A stretch of DNA of 10,252 nt from Pseudomonadota bacterium (GCA_021792815.1 JAJYTX010000063.1:1-10252), one strand, 5' to 3'. Positions 1 through 7,411 are shown, counted from the stretch's first letter. Numbers and translations: made by a program. The notes: generated by a model not told the origin, from the sequence alone.

Positions 1-1
1 C

Positions 2-1372
2 CAGGCCGAGGCGCTGAAGCGCGCCATCAACCTGCGTTTCTGGCGCCCGGTCCGCGGCCTGTACATGAGCTACATCGGCGGCAGGGTGGCTCCCGCGCCT
101 TTCGATGCGTATGACCTGCTGGGGCTGGATCTCGCGATCGTGAGCGGCGTGGCCGACCGGGCGCGCGCCGAGCGGGTGCTCGCGAACTATCCGGCCTGGC
201 CGGCGGGCAGCCCGGTGATCTGGCCGGAGCGGCGTGGCCAGCCGATCTACCACAACCTCGCCATCTGGCCCTTCGTCAGCGAGTACACGCTGCGCGCCGC
301 GCGCCATATCGAGGATGCGCCGTTGATCGCGCGCCAGATCCGTTCCCTGATGCGCGGCACGGCGCTCAATGCCTCCAACATGGAGAATTATTCGCTGCTG
401 ACGCAATCGATCCGCGTCCCGGGAAAGCTGGGCGGTCCCGTGGTCGACTCGCGCCGTCAGCTATGGTCGGTGGCGGGTTATCTCGACATGGTGCTGCGCG
501 GTGTATTCGGCCTGCGCGATGACGGCAGCGTACATCCGGAGCTGCCCGTCCGCCTGGTGCCCATGTTGTTCGGTTCGCGCCGCTCGATCCGGCTGGATCT
601 CGGCACGCGCCGCATCGTGCTGCTTCGTCCGGCGCGTCTCACCGGCAACCTGCTGGTGGCCCGGAGTGTGCGCCGCAGGGGCGGGCTGACCGAAGTGCGT
701 CTGTCCGCCGTGCGGGCGCCGGAACCGCCGCCGCGCCGGGCGGCGCCCCTGTTCCTGCCGGCCACCCCCGCGCGGCCGACGGTGCGGCCTGCGGGCCGCC
801 TCTGGCTCATCGGGACAGCCGTGCGCAGGGGGTTGCTGTATCTCAATGGCCGGCGCCTCGGGTCGACCGTCGCCCACCGGCGGGTGCGGAGAACCGGCGG
901 GCTGCAATGCTTCAGCGTGACCGCCCTCGGCCGCAGCGGCCTGGAATCACTGCACAGTCCCGAGACCTGCGTGGGCCCCGAGTGGACCGTGACCGGCGTC
1001 TGGCCAAGAAACTGGCGCGCGTCGCGCAGCGGGCTGTACCTCGCCTGGCTCACCTATGATAACCCTCATGGCCCGATCAACACCGGGATCACCGCCGCGG
1101 TGCGGCGCATGCGCATCCGCTGCTCCGGCAGCGCCCCGCAGCAGCGACCGGTGGTGATGCCGCAGAGCGATGGCGCCCAGGCTTCCACCATGGTCCGGTT
1201 CCGCGCCTCCGCGGGCGCTCGCTGCGTCTTCACCCTGGCACCGGGATTCAACATGAGCGATCTGGCGCGTTTCGCCTACTACACCGGCGGACAGGGCGGC
1301 GTTGCCGGTCCGCTCAACAGCGCGGTCATCGACGGTCTGCACATCGCGCCGCTGCCACAGGGTAGGCCATGA
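2..1372 (+). CDS. Probable secreted six-hairpin glycoside hydrolase, C-terminal part (5' end outside window)
   Basis: The reading frame is open from base 2 and continues upstream, so the ATG at 65 is internal; 456 residues are visible. Residues about 1-185 read like the last helices of an (alpha/alpha)6-barrel glycosidase: YHNLAIWPF near residue 100, then alternating amphipathic helices, then WSVAGYLDMVLRGVFGLR followed by GSVHPELP, the usual junction from barrel to a beta domain in GH63/GH65-like enzymes. Residues about 265-330 look fibronectin-III-like (LQCFSVTALGRSGLESLHSPE). The last 120 residues form a beta-rich module with YDNPHGPINTG and GFNMSDLARFAYYTGG, plausibly carbohydrate binding or a barrel accessory domain. 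The cysteines in the C-terminal domains fit export, but no signal peptide is visible. The substrate cannot be told. The catalytic acids probably lie at least partly upstream. The family assignment is from motif memory. The gene ends in an ATGA overlap with a doubtful small ORF and is followed by gloB after 145 bp. Confidence 0.6.
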   Translation, partial: QAEALKRAINLRFWRPVRGLYMSYIGGRVAPAPFDAYDLLGLDLAIVSGVADRARAERVLANYPAWPAGSPVIWPERRGQPIYHNLAIWPFVSEYTLRAARHIEDAPLIARQIRSLMRGTALNASNMENYSLLTQSIRVPGKLGGPVVDSRRQLWSVAGYLDMVLRGVFGLRDDGSVHPELPVRLVPMLFGSRRSIRLDLGTRRIVLLRPARLTGNLLVARSVRRRGGLTEVRLSAVRAPEPPPRRAAPLFLPATPARPTVRPAGRLWLIGTAVRRGLLYLNGRRLGSTVAHRRVRRTGGLQCFSVTALGRSGLESLHSPETCVGPEWTVTGVWPRNWRASRSGLYLAWLTYDNPHGPINTGITAAVRRMRIRCSGSAPQQRPVVMPQSDGAQASTMVRFRASAGARCVFTLAPGFNMSDLARFAYYTGGQGGVAGPLNSAVIDGLHIAPLPQGRP

Positions 1373-1524
1373 GCCTCACGGCCTCGGCTGTCCTGCGGCG
1401 CATCGACCCGAGCGGTTTGCCCGGCTTCGGGCTGAATCCGCGCCAGGCACGGGCGCCGATCGGTTATGCTGGCGAGCCTTCGCCGCCGGTGCGCGCACGC
1501 CAAATCGAGGCTTCCGAATGCTGA
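1369..1524 (+). CDS. Doubtful 51-residue ORF between the glycosidase and gloB
   Basis: This ORF starts with the ATG of an ATGA that overlaps the stop of the preceding gene, with an AGGG six bases upstream as a possible ribosome site. It runs through the whole gap and stops at 1522-1524, just inside the gloB start (ATGCTGA). About three quarters of its codons end in G or C, like the real genes here. Against it, the product (MSLTASAVLRRIDPSGLPGF at the N-terminus) is rich in Arg and Pro, resembles no family I know, and has no signal peptide or membrane segment. It could be a small translationally coupled protein, a leader that carries ribosomes into gloB, or chance openness in GC-rich DNA. No function is proposed. 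Confidence 0.2.
   Translation: MSLTASAVLRRIDPSGLPGFGLNPRQARAPIGYAGEPSPPVRARQIEASEC
1507..1510 (+). promoter_or_regulatory. Shine-Dalgarno site fixing the gloB start
   Basis: GAGG lies seven bases before the ATG at 1518. It supports that ATG as the gloB start over the further upstream in-frame ATG at 1302, which lies inside the preceding gene. Confidence 0.5.
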
Positions 1525-2306
1525 TCGAGCGTATCTGGTCGGGCAATGCGTATCGCAATTTCCACTACCTCCTCGCCTGTCCCGAATCCGGCGAGGCCCT
1601 CGCCATCGACCCGTTGGAGTGGCGCCTGTGTCTGCAGGTGGCGCGTCGGCGCGGCTGGACCATCACCCGGATTCTGAACACTCACGAGCATCGCGATCAC
1701 ACCGGTGGCAACGCGGGTCTGGTGAGCGCGACCGGCGCCCGGGTGCTGGCGCATGCCGCGGCGGCTGCACGTATCGGCGGCGTCGATCAGGGGCTCAGCG
1801 AGGGCGACATCATCCGTATCGGGCGTATCGATCTCGAGTGCCTGGACACGCCCGGGCACACGATGGCGCACATCTGCCTGCTGGCGCACGCACAGCCGCC
1901 GGCGCTGTTCTGCGGCGATACTCTGTTCGGTGCCGGCGCGGGCAATTGCCACAACGGCGGCCACCCCGAGCAGCTGTACCGAACTTTCTCCACGCGGCTC
2001 GCGAGGCTGCCCGATGAGACCCGCGTCTTCCCGGGGCACGAGTACCTGGTGCGCAACCTGCAGTTCACCCTGGACCGCGAGCCCGATAACGCCGCAGCCC
2101 GCGCTCTGCTCGATTCGCTCCGCCAGGACGATCCGGACGCCGCCCCGGTCACCACGCTCGGCGAAGAGAAACGCATCAACACCTTCTTCCGCCTGTCGAG
2201 TCCCACGCTGATCGCGCGCCTGCGGCAGGCATTTCCCGAGCTCGGAGCGCAGCCGGATGCGCGCGCGGTTTTCCTCGGCTTGCGGGAGCTCAGGAACCGC
2301 TGGTAA
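1518..2306 (+). CDS. gloB: Hydroxyacylglutathione hydrolase (glyoxalase II)
   Basis: A cytosolic metallo-beta-lactamase-fold thioesterase of 262 residues that hydrolyses S-D-lactoylglutathione to D-lactate and glutathione, the second step of methylglyoxal detoxification. The dinuclear metal ligands are all visible: T55-H-E-H-R-D-H61, H114 in TPGHT, D134 in FCGDTLF and H174 in FPGHEY. The C-terminal HAGH domain follows, with GEEKRINTFFR at about 215-225 and an end in LRELRNRW. The length is normal for the family (about 250-260). The start MLIERIWSGNAYRNF fits the usual N-terminus and has a GAGG seven bases upstream. A subgroup trait is AGAGNCHNGGHPEQLY after D134, where E. coli GloB has a GGCGRLFEG-type segment. 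A TATGCT at 1465-1470 could be a -10 box but has no -35 partner. The gene is co-directional with uvrD, whose start is 22 bp downstream. Confidence 0.92.
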   Translation: MLIERIWSGNAYRNFHYLLACPESGEALAIDPLEWRLCLQVARRRGWTITRILNTHEHRDHTGGNAGLVSATGARVLAHAAAAARIGGVDQGLSEGDIIRIGRIDLECLDTPGHTMAHICLLAHAQPPALFCGDTLFGAGAGNCHNGGHPEQLYRTFSTRLARLPDETRVFPGHEYLVRNLQFTLDREPDNAAARALLDSLRQDDPDAAPVTTLGEEKRINTFFRLSSPTLIARLRQAFPELGAQPDARAVFLGLRELRNRW

Positions 2307-2313
2307 GTCGGAG

Positions 2314-2319
2314 TACAAT
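2314..2319 (+). promoter_or_regulatory. Possible uvrD -10 element
   Basis: TACAAT matches the sigma-70 -10 consensus at five of six bases and sits in the only AT-richer patch of the gloB-uvrD gap. No -35 hexamer is recognisable 16-18 bp upstream. If used, transcription would begin about 2325-2329, at or next to the uvrD ATG, giving a leaderless or nearly leaderless mRNA. It may simply be chance. Confidence 0.3.
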
Positions 2320-2328
2320 ACGCGGTTC

Positions 2329-4548
2329 ATGACCCTCGATCCCATCCTCGAGCCCCTCAATGAGGCCCAGCGGGCCGCGGTCACCGCGCCGCTCGCTCCC
2401 GTGCTGGTGCTGGCCGGCGCCGGCAGCGGCAAGACCCGGGTGCTCACGCACCGCATCGCCTGGCTGATCGAGGCCGAAGGCGCCTCGCCCCATTCCGTCC
2501 TGGCTGTGACCTTTACGAACAAAGCCGCTGGCGAGATGCGCACTCGGGTCGAGCATCTGCTCGGCACGCCGCCCGGACAGCTCTGGATCGGCACCTTCCA
2601 CGGCATCGCGCACCGGCTCCTGAGGCGCCACTGGCGCGAAGCCGGCCTCTCCGAGGGGTTCCAGATCCTCGACTCCGAAGATCAGCAACGTCTCATCAAG
2701 AAACTGCTCAAGACGCAGCAGCTCGATGAATCGCGCTGGGTGCCCAGAGAGGTGCAGTGGTTCATCAACTCCAACAAGGACGAGGGCCGGCGGCCGAAGG
2801 ACCTCAAGGCCGGCAACGATCCGGCGCGGGCGCAGATGATCCGGCTGTACGGCCTGTACGAAGAGACCTGCGCGCGCAACGGCGTGCTCGACTTCGCCGA
2901 GCTGCTGCTGCGGGCCTTCGAACTTTGGCGCGACCAGCCGGCGCTGCTGCAGCACTATCGCCAGCGGTTTCGACACGTGCTGGTCGACGAGTTCCAGGAC
3001 ACCAACTCCATCCAGTACGCGTGGCTGCGGCTGATCGCCGGCGGCGACGGCCATCCATACGTGGTCGGCGACGATGACCAGTCGGTCTACCGGTGGCGGG
3101 GCGCACGCGTGGAGAACCTGCTGCAGTTCCAGCGCGATTTCGCCGGAGCGAAGCTGTATCGCCTGGAGCAGAACTACCGCTCCACCGGGACAATCCTTGC
3201 CGCCGCCAATGGGCTCATCACCAACAACTCGGGCCGCCTGGGCAAGACGCTGTGGACGAGCGGCGAGCGCGGCGAGCCGGTGCGCCTCTACGCCGCGTTC
3301 AACGAGCGTGACGAGGCGGAGTTCGTCACGCAGCGCATCCGCGATCACGTGGCCCATGGGGGGGTGCGGCGCGACATCGCGGTCCTGTACCGCTCCAACG
3401 CGCAGTCACGGGTGTTCGAAGAAACCCTGCTCGCCGCCCGCATTCCCTATCGCGTCTACGGCGGCCTGAGATTCTTCGAGCGCGCGGAAATCAAGGATGC
3501 GTTGGCGTATCTGCGGCTGCTGGTCAATCGCCGCGATGACGCCTCGTTCGAGCGGGTCGTGAACCTGCCGCCGCGCGGCATCGGCGCAAAGAGCCTGGAT
3601 ACGATACGTGATGCCGCGCGATCGGCGGGCAGCTCACTGTGGGAGGCGGCCGCCGGCGGCCTCGGGGCGGCGCTCGGACCGAAAGCCTCCGCGGCCCTGC
3701 AGGGGTTCATCGGGCTGATCGAGGCGCTGGCAGCCGAATCGGCCGGACTGGCGTTGCACGAGCAGGTCGACCACATGCTCGCCGCGGTCGGCCTGATCGA
3801 GTTCCACCGACGCGAGAAGGCCGACCGCGGCGAGGCTCGCGTTGAGAATCTCGAAGAGCTGGTGAGCGCCGCCCGCGGCTTCAGCCCCCAAGGCACCGAT
3901 GCCGACCTGGCGCCGCTCGATGCATTCCTCGCGCACGCGGCACTCGAGTCCGGCGAAGGCCAGGCGGATGCCTGGGAGGACTGCGTGCAGATGATGACGC
4001 TGCACAGCGCCAAGGGGCTGGAGTTCCCCGTGGTGTTTTTGTGCGGCATGGAGGACGGCCTGTTTCCTCACCAGCGCTCGATCGGTGATCTCGACGGTCT
4101 GGAGGAAGAGCGCCGACTGTGTTACGTCGGCATGACGCGCGCGATGAAGCAGCTCTACCTCACTTACGCCGAACAACGCCGGCTGCACGGCATCGACAGC
4201 TACAGCCAGCCTTCGCGCTTCATCAAGGAGACACCGCAGGATCTGCTCGAGGAGGTCCGCCCCCGCGTGCAGGTGACGCGGCCGGTCGGCGCCGCGCGCT
4301 TCAGGCACGAGCACGCGGCCGCAGGCCGCCCGGGCGTCTACCCGCCGCCGCGCTCCGCCGCCCATCTGTACGCCGATCCCGGCATGCCCGGCTTTCGCCT
4401 CGGCGCACGGGTGCGGCACGGCAAGTTCGGCGAAGGGGTGATCCTCAGTCTCGAGGGCTCCGGTCCGCAGGCCCGCGTGCAGGTCAACTTCGAGCGGCAG
4501 GGGACCAAATGGCTGGTCATGCAGTACGCGAACCTGGAGCCGTTATAA
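2329..4548 (+). CDS. uvrD: DNA helicase II (UvrD), superfamily 1A 3'-5' helicase
   Basis: An ATP-driven 3'-5' DNA helicase of 739 residues (E. coli UvrD is 720). It removes the incised strand in nucleotide excision repair and unwinds DNA in methyl-directed mismatch repair. Visible motifs: Walker A AGAGSGKT 29-36, motif Ia TFTNKAA 61-67, Walker B DEFQDTN 220-226, motif III GDDDQSVYRWRGA 247-259, motif IV QNYRST 281-286, motif V TLHSAKGLEF 557-566 and motif VI VGMTRA 600-605. The C-terminal segment FRLGARVRHGKFGEGVI and KWLVMQYANLE matches the UvrD Tudor-like domain, which binds RNA polymerase and favours UvrD over Rep or PcrA. I chose the ATG at 2329 because MTLDPILEPLNEAQRAAV aligns with the family N-terminus; the frame is open back to 2257 but overlaps gloB. 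No Shine-Dalgarno is well placed before it. trkA begins three bases after its stop. Confidence 0.96.
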   Translation: MTLDPILEPLNEAQRAAVTAPLAPVLVLAGAGSGKTRVLTHRIAWLIEAEGASPHSVLAVTFTNKAAGEMRTRVEHLLGTPPGQLWIGTFHGIAHRLLRRHWREAGLSEGFQILDSEDQQRLIKKLLKTQQLDESRWVPREVQWFINSNKDEGRRPKDLKAGNDPARAQMIRLYGLYEETCARNGVLDFAELLLRAFELWRDQPALLQHYRQRFRHVLVDEFQDTNSIQYAWLRLIAGGDGHPYVVGDDDQSVYRWRGARVENLLQFQRDFAGAKLYRLEQNYRSTGTILAAANGLITNNSGRLGKTLWTSGERGEPVRLYAAFNERDEAEFVTQRIRDHVAHGGVRRDIAVLYRSNAQSRVFEETLLAARIPYRVYGGLRFFERAEIKDALAYLRLLVNRRDDASFERVVNLPPRGIGAKSLDTIRDAARSAGSSLWEAAAGGLGAALGPKASAALQGFIGLIEALAAESAGLALHEQVDHMLAAVGLIEFHRREKADRGEARVENLEELVSAARGFSPQGTDADLAPLDAFLAHAALESGEGQADAWEDCVQMMTLHSAKGLEFPVVFLCGMEDGLFPHQRSIGDLDGLEEERRLCYVGMTRAMKQLYLTYAEQRRLHGIDSYSQPSRFIKETPQDLLEEVRPRVQVTRPVGAARFRHEHAAAGRPGVYPPPRSAAHLYADPGMPGFRLGARVRHGKFGEGVILSLEGSGPQARVQVNFERQGTKWLVMQYANLEPL

Positions 4549-4551
4549 CCG

Positions 4552-5922
4552 ATGAAAATACTCATCCTTGGCGCCGGCCAGGTCGGCCGAACGGTCGCCC
4601 GGCACTTCTCGCGCGAGGAAGCGAATGACGTCACCGTCGTCGACATCGACGAGGACGTGCTGCGCGACCTGCAGGATCGGCTCGACGTGCACACTGTGGC
4701 CGGCAACGCCGCCTACCCGAGCGTCCTGCAGGCCGCCGGCGCCGCGGCGGCCGATATCCTCGTCGCGTTGACCAACAGCGACGAGGTCAACATGATGGCG
4801 TGCGAAGTGGCCTTCTGGCAGTTCCGCACACCCACCAAGATCGCGCGCATCCGCTCCGCCGAATACACCTCCCGGCCGCAGCTGTTCGGCGAGCACGCGA
4901 TCGCCGTCGACGTGTTCATCAGCCCGGAGCAGCTGGTAACCGAATATATCGAGCGGCTGATCCATCATCCCGGTGCGCTGCAGGTGCTCGAGTTCGCCGC
5001 CGGCCGGGTGCACCTCGCCGGGGTGCGCGCCGCGCGCGGTGCGCCGATGACCGGCCACAGCCTGCGCGAGTTGCCGCAGCAGCTGCCGGGAATCGAGACC
5101 CGGGTGGTGGCGGTTTACCGCGGTGGCCGCAGCGTGCTGCCGGACGGCGACACGGTGATCGAGGAGGACGACGAGGTGTTCTTCCTCGCCGCTGCCGGCG
5201 ATGTCCACCGCGTCATCGGCGGGCTGCGCAAGGAAGATACGCGCGTTCGTCGCGTAATGATCGCCGGCGGCGGCAACATCGGCATGCGTCTCGCGGAGGC
5301 GCTCGAGCAGTCCACCCAGATCAAGCTGATAGAGCATGACGCGCGCCGCGCACGCCTCGTTTCCGAGCAGCTGGAGAACACCATCGTGCTCGCCGGGGAC
5401 GCGGCCGACGAGGAGCTGCTGATCGAAGAGAACATCGACAGCACCGATGTGTTCGCCGCGGTGACCAACTCCGAGGAGGCGAACATCCTGTCGGCGCTGC
5501 TGGCCAAGCGGCTCGGCGCGCGCAAGGTCATGGCGCTGGTCAACAGACCTTCCTATGCGGACCTGGTGGAGAGCAGCAGCATCGACGCGGCGATCGCGCC
5601 GCAGGCCATCACCATCGGATCGCTGCTGGCTCACGTCAGACGGGGCGAGGTGGTGCGGGTGCATTCGCTGCGCCGCGGTGCCGCCGAGGCGATCGAGGCG
5701 ATCGCGCGCGGCGAGGAGGCCAATTCGCGGGTTGTGGGCCGCACCGTCGGGGAAATCGAGCTGCCCGAAGGCGCCGCCATCGGTGCCATCGTGCGCGGCG
5801 AACAGATGGTCGTTGCGCATCACGACACCCGCATTCAGTCGAATGACCATCTGATCCTGTTCCTGTCCGACCGGCGCCACATCGACGCGGTCGAGCGGCT
5901 GCTGATGCGGGCGGCTCCCTAG
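4552..5922 (+). CDS. trkA: Trk potassium uptake system NAD-binding regulatory subunit TrkA
   Basis: A cytosolic gating ring subunit of 456 residues (E. coli TrkA is 458) that binds nucleotides and controls the TrkH channel. It has the double RCK arrangement of TrkA. The first Rossmann fold starts at residue 1 with GAGQVG 7-12 and the acidic strand end VVDID about 29-33. The first TrkA_C domain lies at about 140-220. The second Rossmann fold has AGGGNIG 238-244 and LIEHD 259-263, and the second TrkA_C domain reaches to the end. The GAGQVG and acidic residue fit NAD(H) binding. ATG 4552 is the natural start, since MKILILGAG is the canonical N-terminus. It lies only three bases after the uvrD stop, with GGAG 12 bases upstream inside uvrD, so translational coupling is likely. 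Its partner trkH follows after 31 bp. Confidence 0.96.
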   Translation: MKILILGAGQVGRTVARHFSREEANDVTVVDIDEDVLRDLQDRLDVHTVAGNAAYPSVLQAAGAAAADILVALTNSDEVNMMACEVAFWQFRTPTKIARIRSAEYTSRPQLFGEHAIAVDVFISPEQLVTEYIERLIHHPGALQVLEFAAGRVHLAGVRAARGAPMTGHSLRELPQQLPGIETRVVAVYRGGRSVLPDGDTVIEEDDEVFFLAAAGDVHRVIGGLRKEDTRVRRVMIAGGGNIGMRLAEALEQSTQIKLIEHDARRARLVSEQLENTIVLAGDAADEELLIEENIDSTDVFAAVTNSEEANILSALLAKRLGARKVMALVNRPSYADLVESSSIDAAIAPQAITIGSLLAHVRRGEVVRVHSLRRGAAEAIEAIARGEEANSRVVGRTVGEIELPEGAAIGAIVRGEQMVVAHHDTRIQSNDHLILFLSDRRHIDAVERLLMRAAP

Positions 5923-5953
5923 GCTGCGGCCGTAGGACCTGAGAGGGGAGCAC

Positions 5954-7408
5954 ATGCTCGGTGTGGCTTATTTTCTCGGACTCATACTGGCGGCTTTCGG
6001 CCTGGTGTACGTGCTGCCGATCGGCTGCTCGCTCGTCAATGGCGACGGCCTGTGGCCGAAGTTCCTGCTGTGCGCGACCCTGACGGTGCTGACGGGGCTG
6101 CTGCTTTCGGCTGCCACCTTCAGGCATCGCCGGCAGCTCAAGCCGCGCGATGGCTTCATGCTGGTGACGTTGGGCTGGATGCTGCTGCCGGCTGTGGCGA
6201 CGCTGCCGTTGCTGTTGACCATGCCGGGATTGACGTTCACGCGGGCGTTGTTCGAAGCCATGTCCGGTCTCACGACCACCGGCTCGACGGTGCTCACCGG
6301 GCTCGGCTCCCTGGCGCCGTCGCTCAACTTCTGGCGCGAATCGCTGAGCTGGGTCGGCGGCCTGACGGGGATAGTGGTGGCGATGAGCGTCATGCCGCTG
6401 CTCGGGATCGGCGGCATGCAGCTGTACAAGGCCGAGGCCCCCGGCCCGGTCAGGGACGAGCGGCTCGAGCCGCGCATCACCGAGGCCGCCCGCTCGGTCT
6501 GGCTGGTCTACGTGCTGCTGACCGTCGCGGGCGTCGCGGGGCTGAGGCTGTGCGGCCTGAGCTGGTTCGACTCGATCTGCCACGCGTTTTCGGCGGTGTC
6601 GCTCGGCGGATTCTCGACGCACGATGCCGGCATTGCCTACTTCCACTCGGCGGCGGTCGAAGCGGTGCTGATCGTGGTGATGCTGGCGGCGTCGCTGAAC
6701 TTCACCCGGCACTTTGTGGCGCTGCGTCGGCTGACCCTGAAGCCCTACAGCAACGATCCGGAGCTCAAGGCCATTGCCGCGGTGCTCCTGGTGAGCATTG
6801 CGGTCGTCGCCGTGCTGCTCACCGCCGAGCACGTGTACCCGACGTTCAATACCGCGCTGCGCTACGCGGCGTTCGATGTCGTTTCGATGGCGACCACCAC
6901 CGGCTGGCTGGTCACCGGGCATGTCCGCTTCAGCGCCTGGCCGGTGTTTGCGCCCATCTGGATGCTGTTTCTCTCCGGCATCGTGTGCAGCACCGGCACC
7001 TCGGGCGGGGGCATCAAGATGTTCCGCACACTGGTGCTGGTCAGGCAGGCCGGAAGGGAGCTGAAGCTGCTGGTGCATCCGAGCGCCGTCGCGCCGGTGC
7101 GCATTGGCGGCCGGCCGATCCCGCAGCGCGCGGCCGACGCGGTGCTGGCGTTCATTTTCCTGTATTTCATGGCGGTGGCATTGCTGATCTTCGCCATGCT
7201 GCTCACGGGCATGGGTTTCGATGCCGCGTTCCGTGTCGTCGTCGCCTCCATCAACAATACCGCCTATGGGCTGCCCGGCAGCCATGGCTGGAACCTGCAC
7301 ACCCTCGATGCGGCGCAGACCTGGGTGTGCACGGTGGCGATGCTGCTGGGGCGGCTGGAGATCTTCAGCGTGATCGTGCTGTTCACGCGCACGTTCTGGC
7401 GGAAGTGA
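5954..7408 (+). CDS. trkH: Trk potassium uptake channel subunit TrkH (divergent filter)
   Basis: An inner-membrane potassium translocating subunit of 484 residues (E. coli TrkH is 483), which would form a dimer gated by TrkA. The sequence is strongly hydrophobic with four repeated M1-P-M2 units. Pore segments: P1 SGLTTTGST 104-112, P2 SLGGFSTHD 216-224, P3 MATTTGWLV 312-320 and P4 ASINNTAYGLPGS 431-443. GGMQLYKAEAPGP 153-165 and GRLEIF 466-471 are typical TrkH landmarks. The first three filter glycines (G110, G219 region, G317) are present; the fourth segment departs from the usual NNLGPGLG. The gate loop (SGIVCSTGTSGGGIK, 341-355) is longer than in E. coli. GAGAGG at 5941-5946 and GGGGAG at 5945-5950 provide a strong ribosome site for ATG 5954. 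Being next to trkA supports the role. The stop is followed at once by a hairpin. Ion selectivity cannot be inferred with certainty. Confidence 0.9.
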   Translation: MLGVAYFLGLILAAFGLVYVLPIGCSLVNGDGLWPKFLLCATLTVLTGLLLSAATFRHRRQLKPRDGFMLVTLGWMLLPAVATLPLLLTMPGLTFTRALFEAMSGLTTTGSTVLTGLGSLAPSLNFWRESLSWVGGLTGIVVAMSVMPLLGIGGMQLYKAEAPGPVRDERLEPRITEAARSVWLVYVLLTVAGVAGLRLCGLSWFDSICHAFSAVSLGGFSTHDAGIAYFHSAAVEAVLIVVMLAASLNFTRHFVALRRLTLKPYSNDPELKAIAAVLLVSIAVVAVLLTAEHVYPTFNTALRYAAFDVVSMATTTGWLVTGHVRFSAWPVFAPIWMLFLSGIVCSTGTSGGGIKMFRTLVLVRQAGRELKLLVHPSAVAPVRIGGRPIPQRAADAVLAFIFLYFMAVALLIFAMLLTGMGFDAAFRVVVASINNTAYGLPGSHGWNLHTLDAAQTWVCTVAMLLGRLEIFSVIVLFTRTFWRK

Positions 7409-7411
7409 CTC

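Noticed and set aside
1419..1432. Small hairpin (GCCCG and CGGGC around a four-base loop) downstream of the glycosidase
   Set aside because: The stem is only five base pairs and no T run follows, so it is expected by chance in this composition.
1302..1517. Upstream extension of the gloB frame to an ATG at 1302
   Set aside because: The extension overlaps the preceding gene and adds no glyoxalase II sequence; the start at 1518 fits the family and has a ribosome site.
2257..2328. Upstream extension of the uvrD frame to an ATG at 2257
   Set aside because: The added residues lie inside gloB and do not resemble UvrD; alignment begins at the ATG at 2329.
1464..2606. A 380-codon open frame antisense to gloB and the start of uvrD
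   Set aside because: No family resemblance, and it overlaps two well-supported genes.
4543..5955. A 470-codon open frame antisense to the whole of trkA
   Set aside because: It mirrors trkA codon structure, shows no recognisable domain, and trkA matches its family end to end.
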